Part shown: piece by piece, positions 16,532 to 25,331 of the stretch
Position numbering within the stretch: position 1 is the stretch's first letter
How the letters are laid out: every line of letters starts with the position of its first letter
Origin: Pseudohongiella nitratireducens
Lineage (GTDB): Bacteria > Pseudomonadota > Gammaproteobacteria > Pseudomonadales > Pseudohongiellaceae
Assembly: GCF_001642735.1 (NCBI RefSeq)
Contig: NZ_LWHM01000001.1
Span: 1 to 64,000, forward strand
DNA length: 64,000 bases
Reading direction: 5' to 3'
Made by a program: the position numbers and the translations under genes
Notes under the pieces: model-generated
Seen by the model: only the letters and a program-made list of their open reading frames with translations
What the model was told of the DNA's origin: nothing
The model's database searches: none

Positions 16532-17455
16532 GTGCAAACTTTCAAGCGGCTGCTGGTCATTGTCGACCCTGACAATGAAGCAGACTATTCCGTCGAACGC
16601 GCCATACTGCTGGCATTCTATTACAAAGCTTCAGTGCGTCTGATTATGCATAAACCCAATGCGCAGACGCAGCAGGATATGCTGGTCAGAGAAAGAACCC
16701 GACAGTTGCTGGCAGAGCAACATCAGCGCGTTGACGAATACTACCAGTCGCAGTTAGACAAGTGCCTGAATCGCTTCTCCACCCAGGGCATCGAAGCCCA
16801 AGCAAGACTTGGGCATGATAAAAACGGCGACGCCTGGATGCAGGCGCAAATTCAGGACTACCAGCCTGACCTGGTGATCAAAAGCATTCAGGACCAGAGC
16901 CGTCTGTCGAGAATTCTGATTACCAGCACTGACTGGAAACTGGTCACCAGCTGCCCTTGCCCATTACTGCTGGTGAAAGCACAACCCTGGCATGACAGTG
17001 GCTGCATCATGGCAGCTGTCGATCCAATGCATAGCAAAGCCCAGCAGAGTCAGTTGGACCACTTGCTGCTAAACACGACGGTTAACCTCGCCAACCGGGT
17101 CCAGCTTAATGCCAAAGTCTTCCATAGTTACTTACCCGACATCAGCAATATGTTCCCGAAAGTCATCAATGCCGATGAATACATCCAGGAAATTCGACAG
17201 CAGCATTTGCAATCATTACGACCATTGCTCGCAGAGCACGGGCTGCAAGAAGATGCACTGTGTTTAAAAAGAGGCAACCTGATAAGAACACTGAGCCAGG
17301 TCATTCGCCAGGAAAAAGTGAATATTCTGGTGCTTGGTGCGCTGTCTCGAAACTTTGTGGAAAAAGCCATCATAGGCAGCACCGCTGAAAAGATCCTGCA
17401 CGACACCAGTTGTGATGTCCTGGTCATGAAACACATTACTGGCAGCAAGGCATGA
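16532..17455 (+). CDS. Tandem-domain universal stress protein (UspE-like)
   Basis: About 307 residues with two Usp domains: residues ~3-140 starting QTFKRLLVIVDPDNEAD, and ~150-305 ending in GALSRNFVEKAIIGSTAEKILH, which holds the GS-rich nucleotide-site signature; the first domain lacks a clear copy. UspE-type proteins respond to stationary phase and DNA or oxidative stress. The GTG at 16532 is chosen because AAGGGA lies about 11 bases upstream, UspE homologues begin with a similar MQ-type sequence, and the alternative ATG at 16469 falls in a predicted -10 box. Its end overlaps the next gene by 4 bases. Confidence 0.82.
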   Translation: MQTFKRLLVIVDPDNEADYSVERAILLAFYYKASVRLIMHKPNAQTQQDMLVRERTRQLLAEQHQRVDEYYQSQLDKCLNRFSTQGIEAQARLGHDKNGDAWMQAQIQDYQPDLVIKSIQDQSRLSRILITSTDWKLVTSCPCPLLLVKAQPWHDSGCIMAAVDPMHSKAQQSQLDHLLLNTTVNLANRVQLNAKVFHSYLPDISNMFPKVINADEYIQEIRQQHLQSLRPLLAEHGLQEDALCLKRGNLIRTLSQVIRQEKVNILVLGALSRNFVEKAIIGSTAEKILHDTSCDVLVMKHITGSKA

Positions 17456-18198
17456 CTCACGAGTTCCGTGTCTTAACCCTGAACATTCACAAAGGCTTTT
17501 CGATGTCGTCGCGACGCCTGGTTCTGGCCCAGATCAGGGAGCAGTTACGAGCAAGCCGGGCAAACCTGGTGTTTTTGCAGGAAGTCGTCGGTGACAATGA
17601 GAGGCATCGTCGCCGACATAAGCACTGGCCAGCAGATACGCAACTGGAGTTTCTGGCTGACACAGTCTGGACACACCATGCATATGGCAAAAATGCGATC
17701 TATCAACATGGCCATCATGGCAACGCCATCCTCAGTGAACAGCCCTTCGTTGCCTGGGATAATATTAATGTCTCTGTGCATCATTTCTCTCAGCGCGGTT
17801 TTTTGCACGGTGAGCTGGCCGGAGGCATTCATCTGGTCTGCCTGCACCTGGGGTTATTGGAGAATGAACGCAAACGCCAGACAGAACAGCTTGTTCACTA
17901 TCTGCAACACAATATCGACGAACAGGCACCTCTGATTATTGCTGGTGACCTGAACGACTGGCGCAAACGCTGTCACCGCCGCCTCACTGAAGGACTGGGT
18001 CTGCAGGAAGCTCACGAGGTCATTCACGGTCAATGTGCGCGGACTTACCCCTTGATCTATCCTGTGCTGCCTATGGACAGGATTTATTTACGAGGCTTTA
18101 AAGTCAGGCATTGTGAACGTTTACATGGTGCCGGATGGCGCCAGTTCAGTGACCATTGTGGTTTGATGACAGACTTGACGCTAAAACATGCTATCTGA
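17452..18198 (+). CDS. Endonuclease/exonuclease/phosphatase (EEP) family protein, YbhP-like
   Basis: About 248 residues with the EEP fold of Mg-dependent phosphodiesterases: RVLTLNIHKG (Asn), FLQEVVGD (metal-binding Glu), IAGDLNDWR (catalytic Asp-x-Asn) and FSDHCGL (Asp-His) appear in family order. In Escherichia coli the related ybhP lies beside clsB (ybhO); here it also precedes a cardiolipin synthase, suggesting a role linked to phospholipids. It overlaps the upstream Usp gene by ATGA. No signal peptide. Substrate uncertain. Confidence 0.85.
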   Translation: MTHEFRVLTLNIHKGFSMSSRRLVLAQIREQLRASRANLVFLQEVVGDNERHRRRHKHWPADTQLEFLADTVWTHHAYGKNAIYQHGHHGNAILSEQPFVAWDNINVSVHHFSQRGFLHGELAGGIHLVCLHLGLLENERKRQTEQLVHYLQHNIDEQAPLIIAGDLNDWRKRCHRRLTEGLGLQEAHEVIHGQCARTYPLIYPVLPMDRIYLRGFKVRHCERLHGAGWRQFSDHCGLMTDLTLKHAI

Positions 18199-18251
18199 GA
18201 ACCCGCTGCCGGTTTTCATGACAACAGCACGGATTGAGCGAGGATAACGAT

Positions 18252-19673
18252 ATGTGGCAAATACAGAATACCCTGTTCGGGTTGCTACCACTGCTGGTCC
18301 TGGTATGGGGTCTGCTGACAGCCAGCCATGCTTTGTTGCACAAACAGGACTCCAAAGCAGCATTTGGCTGGATCGCCTTGTGCATTATCCTGCCTGTCGC
18401 CGGACCAATCCTGTACCTGTTATTCGGTATTAACCGGGTGCGCTCCAAGGCGCAGCGCGACTACATCACCAAGATGAACCGTGATGCCCTGGACACGCTC
18501 TCTATGCCACCGGGCAAAAACTTTGTCCCACATGCCATGATTGGCCAACGCCTGACCCGCAAAGGGCTGACTTCCTGCCATGAGATCCAGATCTACGAGA
18601 ATGGCGAAGCGCTGTATCCAGCCATGCTGGAAGCTATCGAGCAGGCAGAAAAGCGTATTTTGCTCGCTTCTTATATTTTTGACAGCAAGAAAACCGGCAA
18701 AAGCATTGCTGCCGCGCTCGACAGGGCTCAACGACGCGGCGTTGAAGTCAAAGTGATCCTGGACGGTCTGGGCGAATATATGTACGTGCCCAGAATCGGA
18801 CATACGTTAAAGCGCCTGGGTATTGATTTCGTGCGTTTTAATCCAATATCAATTTTGCCGCCCTCCCTGAACATTAATATGCGAAATCACCGCAAAATGA
18901 TGATAGTGGATAGTAAAGTTGGGTTTACCGGCGGACAGAATATTGGCGACCATCACCTGGCCGATGCACCTGAAAATTTACACTCAGTGAGGGATGTACA
19001 CTTCTCCCTGACAGGCCAGATAGTTGATGAACTGGAGTGGGCATTCTGGAAAGACTGGCACTATTGCACCGGGGATAATCAAACGCTTGCCTTTGAAGGC
19101 AATCACCAACTGGACCTGGAGAGTGAGACCTGGACGCGCTTGATTGTCGACGGCCCCAACAAGGACCTGGACAAGCTCAACCATTTGATTCTTGGTCAGA
19201 TATCTGCGGCCAGCAAACGCGTCTTTATTATGACACCGTATTTTCTGCCGACACTGGATCTGATGGGCGCCCTGATTGCCGCAGAGCTTCGCGGTGTTGA
19301 GATCACCGTGTTACTGCCTCGCAACAACAATATCAAGCTCGCCGACTGGGCTTCACGCAGTATTATTCGCGAACTGCTGGAGGCGGATGTCGACATCCGC
19401 TATATCGAAGGTAAATTCGTCCATTCCAAACTGTTATTGATTGATGACCAGTACAGCTTGATTGGTACCGCCAATATTGACCCTCGCAGCCTGCGACTTA
19501 ATTACGAACTTGCTGTCGAAGTGTTTTCCGCGGATTTCAATGCACGCATGGAGCGCTATTTTCTGTCTTTTTGCAAAGATGCCAAACCTTGTACGCTGTC
19601 GCAGCTGAACAGCCGCTCTTTGCCGATCAGATTGCGTGATTCTCTGGCCTGGCTGTTCAGTCCTTACCTGTAA
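18252..19673 (+). CDS. cls: Cardiolipin synthase (phospholipase D superfamily)
   Basis: Joins two phosphatidylglycerols, or a related pair, to make cardiolipin at the inner membrane. About 473 residues. Two N-terminal membrane segments (residues ~3-60, the PLDc_N region) are followed by two PLD domains, each with an HKD motif: NHRKMMIVDSK and VHSKLLLIDDQ. It lacks anything unusual in its catalytic core. The start ATG at 18252 has GAGGA about 7 bases upstream; the in-frame TTG at 18234 is weaker. It lies 53 bases after the EEP gene. Confidence 0.93.
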   Translation: MWQIQNTLFGLLPLLVLVWGLLTASHALLHKQDSKAAFGWIALCIILPVAGPILYLLFGINRVRSKAQRDYITKMNRDALDTLSMPPGKNFVPHAMIGQRLTRKGLTSCHEIQIYENGEALYPAMLEAIEQAEKRILLASYIFDSKKTGKSIAAALDRAQRRGVEVKVILDGLGEYMYVPRIGHTLKRLGIDFVRFNPISILPPSLNINMRNHRKMMIVDSKVGFTGGQNIGDHHLADAPENLHSVRDVHFSLTGQIVDELEWAFWKDWHYCTGDNQTLAFEGNHQLDLESETWTRLIVDGPNKDLDKLNHLILGQISAASKRVFIMTPYFLPTLDLMGALIAAELRGVEITVLLPRNNNIKLADWASRSIIRELLEADVDIRYIEGKFVHSKLLLIDDQYSLIGTANIDPRSLRLNYELAVEVFSADFNARMERYFLSFCKDAKPCTLSQLNSRSLPIRLRDSLAWLFSPYL

Positions 19674-19816
19674 CACCGCCCTGACCACTGCCACTACCTG
19701 ATGGCAAACACCTGCTACAGCGGTAGCATGAGCCTTTCTCTCTGGTCGCTTCTCATTTATACCTGTCTCGGTTACACTGAAATCACAGGTGTCTAATACC
19801 ATTCGGAGGCTTTACC

Positions 19817-20254
19817 ATGGCTTACAAAACCATTTTGGTCGCAGTAGATTTATCCAATGAGTCTGACAAGGTCATAGAGAAAGCACTTGCCCTGGCAGGG
19901 AGCGACACAGCACGCATTTGGCTGTCACACGTTGTCGAGCCTGTCGCTGCTGCGTACCCGATTGATGCCTACGCAATTAACATGACCAAGCTTCAGGAAG
20001 AAGCTATGGCAATCGCTGCCGAGCGGCTTGGCAATATTGCCAGCAAGTTCAATATTCCGGAAGACCACCAACTGGTGCTGGCAGGAGCTGCGGCGGCAGA
20101 AGTCAGAAATAAGGCTGAGGAGCTGGAATCTGACCTGATCGTGATCGGCAGTCACGGCCGCTCTGGCTGGAAACTACTGCTCGGATCAACAGCCAACAAG
20201 GTGTTGCACGGCGCAACTTGCGATATCATGACAGTACGAGTTGGTGACGAATAA
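19817..20254 (+). CDS. Universal stress protein, UspA family
   Basis: A single Usp domain of 145 residues. It begins YKTILVAVDLSNESD and carries the ATP-site signature GSHGRSGWKLLLGSTANKVL near the C-terminus, so it belongs to the ATP-binding branch. GGAGG lies 8 bases before the ATG. It is 34 bases upstream of the Anr/Fnr gene on the same strand. Usp genes are commonly under Anr control in pseudomonads, but I found no TTGAT-N4-ATCAA box in the 143 bases upstream. Confidence 0.92.
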   Translation: MAYKTILVAVDLSNESDKVIEKALALAGSDTARIWLSHVVEPVAAAYPIDAYAINMTKLQEEAMAIAAERLGNIASKFNIPEDHQLVLAGAAAAEVRNKAEELESDLIVIGSHGRSGWKLLLGSTANKVLHGATCDIMTVRVGDE

Positions 20255-20288
20255 CCCTTCACCAGATACGAATACCGGAAACTATTAA

Positions 20289-21083
20289 ATGACTCATCAG
20301 GCATATCGCGATCACACAGACATTCTTGCTGCGTCTCCTGGTACAGAAGATAAAAGCGGCGAAGCAGTTCGCCCCTGTCCGCAAAACCCGGCCATCAGCT
20401 GCAGTGGTTGCCGCCTGAGTGATCTGTGCCTGCCCATTTCCCTGAACAAGGGTGAGATTCGCCAGCTTGATGACATCATTGAACGTAGCCGCCCGATGCG
20501 CAAAGGGGAGCACCTCTATCGCCAGAAAGATAACTTCCGCTCCATCTTTGCGATCCGAACCGGCAGTTTCAAGTCCTACGTCCTTGGCCCTGATGGCCAA
20601 AGCCGTGTTACCGGGTTTTACATGCCAGGGGAAATCATGGGGATGGATGGTATCGCTGATCGCCACCATAGTGTCTCCACGGTTGCTCTGGAGCATGCAT
20701 CAGTGTGTGAGATTCCATTTTCACAGCTGGAAAAGCTGGGGCAGCAACTGACTAACCTGCAAAGCCGTTTCATTGCCATCATGGGTAATGAGATTGTCAA
20801 AGATCAACATATCCACACCCTGCTGAGCAGCTATTCAGCAGAGCAGCGGCTATCATCGTTTCTGCTCAGCCTTTCAGCCCGCTACGCAAGATGTCAGCTG
20901 TCACCTGACCGCTTCATTCTGCATATGACCCGCAGTGACATTGGCGAATATCTGGGACTGACACTGGAAACCGTCAGCCGGATTTTCTCAGCCATGCAGA
21001 AAAAAGGCCTGATCAATGTCCGCAACCGGGAAATCGACATCCTGGACATGGCACGATTGAAGGCGATTGTGGGTGAGTCCTAG
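20289..21083 (+). CDS. anr: Anr/Fnr-type oxygen-sensing transcription regulator
   Basis: A Crp/Fnr protein of 264 residues. The oxygen-sensing cluster ligands are visible: Cys-x2-Cys-x5-Cys in SCSGCRLSDLCLP and the internal Cys in HASVCEIPF, together matching the four [4Fe-4S] ligands of FNR. A cyclic-nucleotide-type beta barrel, a dimerisation helix and a C-terminal winged helix (DIGEYLGLTLETVSRIFS, with the Glu-x-x-Ser-Arg of FNR) follow. It should activate genes under low oxygen. The N-terminus is about 20 residues longer than E. coli FNR. Its 3' end overlaps the convergent gene by 4 bases. Confidence 0.93.
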   Translation: MTHQAYRDHTDILAASPGTEDKSGEAVRPCPQNPAISCSGCRLSDLCLPISLNKGEIRQLDDIIERSRPMRKGEHLYRQKDNFRSIFAIRTGSFKSYVLGPDGQSRVTGFYMPGEIMGMDGIADRHHSVSTVALEHASVCEIPFSQLEKLGQQLTNLQSRFIAIMGNEIVKDQHIHTLLSSYSAEQRLSSFLLSLSARYARCQLSPDRFILHMTRSDIGEYLGLTLETVSRIFSAMQKKGLINVRNREIDILDMARLKAIVGES

Positions 21084-21973
21084 TTCAACAAATTGGCTGG
21101 GGAGTACTGATCTGTCAGCACTCGCGCCTCTGTGTCCCAGTCAGGTTCATCACTGAGCCGGGGCGGAAACTCAAGTATGTTGATACCGTAAGGTTCGAGC
21201 CGGTCATACAAATCCCTGGCCGGGGCCCGCAAATCGCCGACATGCGGCAATGTATCACCCGGCGTGGCCAGAATGATGCGGTTACCACTATCGGGTAGTT
21301 TGAAGTTATAAAATGGCCCAAATACATCGCGATAGGTGACTGACTCGTGATCGTACAAACGGCTGGATGAAAACGTATTCGCCACCAGTATGCCATCGTC
21401 GGTAAGCAATGTTTTCACTTCCTGCAAAAATTCCCGACTCAGCAGATGCTCAGGGATGTACTCTCCTGAAAACGCATCCAGCATGATGAAATCGTATTTC
21501 ACACCCCGAAGCCCGGCACGCTTAATAAATACCCGCGCATCAACAACATGCACCTCATGTTTGTCGTCTTCCTGATAGTTGAACCAGTCTTTGGCAACAG
21601 TCACTACCGCTGGGTCAATTTCAACCACATCCATCTCGGCGTCCGGGTATAACTCTCTCAGCGTCATCGGGATAGTGCCGCCCCCCAGACCGGCAATGAG
21701 GATACGCTCAGGCTGCGGATTGAACAGCAAACCGGCAAAACTCATCTTGGTATAGGTAAATATCAACCGCTCGGGATCACTCAAGTCCATGCAGGTCTGA
21801 TTCATATCTCCCCGAACAACATTGAAAAGCATGCAGCGCTGACCGTTGAATTCGGTCACTACGACATCCCGGTACTGGGACCTTTCTTCATGCACGACAT
21901 TTCGTTGTGCACTTGCCTGCTGAGTACCAGTGGTCACAAGCAGCAAACTAATTAGCCATGTGGCGAACCTCAT
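21080..21973 (-). CDS. Spermidine-synthase-like methyl/aminopropyl-transferase domain with signal sequence
   Basis: About 297 residues. Residues 1-22 look like a signal peptide (WLISLLLVTTGTQQASA). The rest is a spermidine-synthase-type Rossmann fold (IAGLGGGTIPMTL, DVVEIDPAVV, IMLDAFSGEYIPEHL). Compared with SpeE, DSTDP is replaced by DAFSG, so aminopropyl transfer is doubtful. In many bacteria this domain is fused behind a membrane domain; here the membrane half is the separate gene upstream, overlapping by ATGA. If exported, it would lack cytosolic substrates. Role unknown. Confidence 0.8.
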   Translation of the reverse strand: MRFATWLISLLLVTTGTQQASAQRNVVHEERSQYRDVVVTEFNGQRCMLFNVVRGDMNQTCMDLSDPERLIFTYTKMSFAGLLFNPQPERILIAGLGGGTIPMTLRELYPDAEMDVVEIDPAVVTVAKDWFNYQEDDKHEVHVVDARVFIKRAGLRGVKYDFIMLDAFSGEYIPEHLLSREFLQEVKTLLTDDGILVANTFSSSRLYDHESVTYRDVFGPFYNFKLPDSGNRIILATPGDTLPHVGDLRAPARDLYDRLEPYGINILEFPPRLSDEPDWDTEARVLTDQYSPANLLN

Positions 21974-22674
21974 GAATGACCTCCACGTGCGTCAACCGCT
22001 GCTGAAGCAGGCGCTGGCGCTGTTGTATCTTTGTCTTTTCCGGAGCCAAGCTGTTCTCGAAAGGCAATGGCTACCACCGTCCCCGACAATAACTGCGCCA
22101 GAATACATACCCAGATTATCTGGTTAATCTCAAACCAGACGACAAAATAAAATGACGTTCCCAAGGTACCGAGGGCACTGCCCAATGTCGACACAAAGTA
22201 GAGTTCACCGGCTATACCACCACTGTGTGACTGCCTGGCAACCAGCATCCTGACGGAGTAAGGCGATACCATGCCCATTAGACAAATAGGCAGAAAGTAC
22301 AGCAGAATGGCGGAAAGCAAAGAACCGTAGCGCGGATCCTCTATCACCAGAAAGACTTCCGTCATCAACGGATCAGCAAAGAAAATGATAGGCAGACATA
22401 AGACAGCTGAGCCAAAAAAGAACAACACGAAAGTCCTGGGACCTGGGTTATTCAGCGACAGTCTGCCGCCCCAGAGGTAACCAAAAGACAGGGAAAGCAT
22501 AAACACCGTAATGATGCTGCCCCAGACATAAACGCTGCTACCAAAATACGGCGCCATAACGCGCCCGCCCAGCAGCTCAATCGACATGATGACAAAACCG
22601 TTGACGAATGCAGCCAGCAGGATGATCCAGCGTTTTGCTGCTGTTGGCGATAAGGATTGGTATTCGTTCTGCAA
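21970..22674 (-). CDS. Membrane half of a fused MFS/spermidine synthase-type system
   Basis: About 234 residues with roughly seven membrane helices. The N-terminal IELLGGRVMAPYFGSSVYVWG pattern is the hallmark of the membrane domain that is normally fused to a spermidine-synthase-like domain (MFS/SpmSyn fusions). The C-terminal ~25 residues are soluble and low complexity (PAPASAAV), where the fusion point would be. The synthase-like domain follows in a separate gene with a 4-base overlap, so the pair is probably one functional unit. Transport activity is unproven. Confidence 0.8.
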   Translation of the reverse strand: MQNEYQSLSPTAAKRWIILLAAFVNGFVIMSIELLGGRVMAPYFGSSVYVWGSIITVFMLSLSFGYLWGGRLSLNNPGPRTFVLFFFGSAVLCLPIIFFADPLMTEVFLVIEDPRYGSLLSAILLYFLPICLMGMVSPYSVRMLVARQSHSGGIAGELYFVSTLGSALGTLGTSFYFVVWFEINQIIWVCILAQLLSGTVVAIAFREQLGSGKDKDTTAPAPASAAVDARGGHS

Positions 22675-22878
22675 GGTAGCCTCCCGGCCATCTGTCGTGA
22701 AAGTGCGACAAGAGTATCACAGCGCTCCGAATATTTGCCAAATCCTGTCAACAGGGGTATTCTCATCGCCCTTCCTGTCCCGCCAGTTTTGAGTCAACGC
22801 AGCCATAACAAAAAGCGAAATACTGAGACGCCTCAACTCACTGGCACTTCTTTGATCTTGATTGCTACCGGAAATTGC

Positions 22879-24258
22879 ATGGCAACTTCTCTTGCTCAGC
22901 CTCCTAAACGCCTTAGCCTGCTCAAGCTCGCCGGCCCGACTATCGTCGGGAACCTGCTACTGTCCCTGGTTCACCTGGCAGCCATCAAAATTGTCTCGGC
23001 ACTTGGCGCAGAGGCTGTTACGGCGGTTATCGCCGCTGACCGAATCTACATGGCGGTGCAACTGGTGATCATCGCCATCACCGCGGGTACCACAACAATG
23101 GTGGCCTATGCCTGGGGAGCGCAGACGCCAGAGGAAGCTGACAGGGCGGTAAAACTCTCAGCTACGTTATGTGCCGCTGTGTCTTTGCTGCTCTGTGTTG
23201 CCATACAGTGGCTGGCCACGCCATTAGTTGCCATTTTCGGACTCAGTGGAGACACCTTGCAGGAAGCCGCTACCTATCTGAAGGTACTCATCTACTTCAA
23301 TGTCTTCTTTTCCTTCCTGGCCGTCATCAGTGCTGGCTTAAGGGCCGCTGGAGATGCCATGACACCTGTGCTGATCGCAGCAGTTGGTAATGTCATCAAT
23401 GTCGCATTGGCCTATGCCCTGGTCTACGGCTATATGGGTATGCCGTCACTTGGCATACTGGGTGCGGCCATCGCTACCGGCATTTCCTACATGCTGGTGG
23501 CAATCATTTTCATGCTGCTGTGGAAACGTCAGCATTTACTGCTAAAACCCCTGCCTCAGGCTTTCTGGAGTGTTGAGCGAGTCCGGCGCCTGGTCAGAAT
23601 TGCAGTCCCTGCCGGCATCGAGCAAGGCATTCAGAATTTCTCGATCATTTCTTTTATGTGGGTTGTCTCCCTGTTCGGCACAGAAGCCTTTACCGCCTAT
23701 GGCATCGGCGTGAACATACTCTCGGCCTCTATCGTGATTGGTGTCGGTTTCGCCATCGCGACAGCAACCATGGCCGGTCAGAACCTTGGTGCCGGTCAGC
23801 CCGAGGAAGCTGAAAAAGCTGCCTGGCGCAACTTGCGCATTGCTTTCGTCATTATGGCGGCTATCGGACTGACCATCGGGCTGAATGCCAGAACGATTGG
23901 CAGCTTCTTCATTAGCGACAGCCAGGTACTGGATTACCTGACGGCATTGACCATTATGGTCGCAATCGTTCAGCCATTAATGGCCATTGAGTTTACGCTG
24001 GGAGGGGCTTTGAGAGGTGCAGGTGATACCAAAGCGCCAGCGAAGATCTCCTTTTCAGGGTTCCTGTTTGGCCGGGTTCTGCTAACGGGTATCTTTTTTG
24101 CGTTGGGGCTGAACGTGTATTGGGTCTACGCAGCCCTGATCGCCGATTACGTAATAAAGTGCAGCCTGTATATCCGCACATTCCGGCGAGGAAAATGGAA
24201 AACAGCCATGTCTGCCCCGCCGAAACCGACCACCAATATTACAGCGACGACTGAGTGA
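22879..24258 (+). CDS. MATE-family multidrug/metabolite efflux protein
   Basis: About 460 residues with twelve membrane helices in two MatE repeats. Typical segments are LAGPTIVGNLLLSLVHLA at the start and GGALRGAGDTKAPAKISF in the second half. It uses a Na+ or H+ gradient to export cationic or other compounds. The open frame extends upstream to 22657, but MATSLAQPPKRLSL is the family-like start and the upstream part overlaps the divergent gene. The 3' end overlaps the convergent kinase-like gene by 20 bases. Confidence 0.9.
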   Translation: MATSLAQPPKRLSLLKLAGPTIVGNLLLSLVHLAAIKIVSALGAEAVTAVIAADRIYMAVQLVIIAITAGTTTMVAYAWGAQTPEEADRAVKLSATLCAAVSLLLCVAIQWLATPLVAIFGLSGDTLQEAATYLKVLIYFNVFFSFLAVISAGLRAAGDAMTPVLIAAVGNVINVALAYALVYGYMGMPSLGILGAAIATGISYMLVAIIFMLLWKRQHLLLKPLPQAFWSVERVRRLVRIAVPAGIEQGIQNFSIISFMWVVSLFGTEAFTAYGIGVNILSASIVIGVGFAIATATMAGQNLGAGQPEEAEKAAWRNLRIAFVIMAAIGLTIGLNARTIGSFFISDSQVLDYLTALTIMVAIVQPLMAIEFTLGGALRGAGDTKAPAKISFSGFLFGRVLLTGIFFALGLNVYWVYAALIADYVIKCSLYIRTFRRGKWKTAMSAPPKPTTNITATTE

Positions 24259-25318
24259 TCACTCGCTCACACATTTTGCGCAAACTGTAAGTCTTGTCGA
24301 TCAATGCAGCAAAGCGGGTATCTTTGGTCAGTCCCTGAACGTAGCGATAATAAATCTGCTGCCCAATGACCGCGAGGCGAAACAGACCGAAGCAGAAATA
24401 GAAGTCGATATTGTTGACGTCGATGCCAGTCTGCTGACTGAAACGCGCTACAATTTCTTCGCGGGTCGGAGCGCCCTTTGCGTCGCTGGGCATGTTTCTG
24501 AACTGACGGAAATAGTCCGGGTCTCCTGCTTCTGCCCAGTACCCCAGTGTGCATCCCAGATCCATCAGCGGGTCACCCACCGTTGTCATTTCCCAGTCGA
24601 GCACACCAATCAGTTTCATTGGGTCATCAGGAGACCAAATGACATTATCCATTTTGTAATCATTGTGGATGATTCCCACCACACCGCTCTCGCCAGGCAT
24701 TTTATTCAGCAACCACTCCATGACGGGATCAAAATCGGCAGCATCATCAGTCATGGCTGCCCGATAACGCTTGCTCCAGCCTTCAACCTGCCGGGTCACA
24801 TACCCCGCAGGACGACCAAAATCTGTGAGCCCGGCTTTTACAAGATCCACTGAATGCAGCTCTCCGAGCACATCAAACAAGGTAAAGAACTGTTGCCTGA
24901 CTTCTTCCGGTGAGAGGTTCATTCCATCCGGATACTGTTTGCGAATCACCAACCCCTCAATATAGGACATCAGGTAAAAGTCACACCCCATCACGTCATG
25001 ATCCTGGCAAAAATGCACAGGTTGCGGCGCATAGGGGAATATCCCGTCCAGGGCGCTGAGTACTTTGTACTCGCGACCCATGTCATGAGCTGACTTTACT
25101 TTACTGCCAAACGGGGGGCGCCGCATAACCCACTTTTCATCACCACTGCTCAGCAAGTAGGTCAGATTGGAATAGCCACCGGGAAACTGTTTAATCTCAA
25201 GGTCGTCCGCCGCACTACCCAGCACAGGCTGAAGGTAGCTGCGTAATCGATCCATATCAGGCAACTCACCTTCCCTTACCTGTTGAGGTTTATCGATTAA
25301 GGCTTCTTGCTTGCTCAT
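24239..25318 (-). CDS. APH-family phosphotransferase (ACAD10/LvaA-like kinase)
   Basis: About 359 residues with an aminoglycoside-phosphotransferase fold. The catalytic loop HNDYKMDNVIW and Mg-binding GVLDWEMTTVGDP are intact, so kinase activity is likely. The closest known relatives by pattern are the kinase domain of ACAD10/ACAD11 and LvaA, which phosphorylate 4-hydroxyacyl-CoAs, rather than antibiotic-resistance enzymes. The gene shares strand and close spacing (13 bases) with a histidine phosphatase and lies downstream of two acyl-CoA dehydrogenases, supporting that role. GGAG precedes the ATG. Confidence 0.82.
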   Translation of the reverse strand: MSKQEALIDKPQQVREGELPDMDRLRSYLQPVLGSAADDLEIKQFPGGYSNLTYLLSSGDEKWVMRRPPFGSKVKSAHDMGREYKVLSALDGIFPYAPQPVHFCQDHDVMGCDFYLMSYIEGLVIRKQYPDGMNLSPEEVRQQFFTLFDVLGELHSVDLVKAGLTDFGRPAGYVTRQVEGWSKRYRAAMTDDAADFDPVMEWLLNKMPGESGVVGIIHNDYKMDNVIWSPDDPMKLIGVLDWEMTTVGDPLMDLGCTLGYWAEAGDPDYFRQFRNMPSDAKGAPTREEIVARFSQQTGIDVNNIDFYFCFGLFRLAVIGQQIYYRYVQGLTKDTRFAALIDKTYSLRKMCERVITQSSL

Positions 25319-25331
25319 AAGGGAAGTCTCC

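Noticed and set aside
19674-19816. Anr/FNR box before the UspA gene
   Set aside because: I looked for TTGAT-N4-ATCAA in this gap and found nothing convincing.
24239-25318. Aminoglycoside resistance enzyme
   Set aside because: Only the fold is shared. Context with acyl-CoA dehydrogenases and the overall pattern point to an ACAD10/LvaA-like kinase; no other resistance genes or mobile elements are close.
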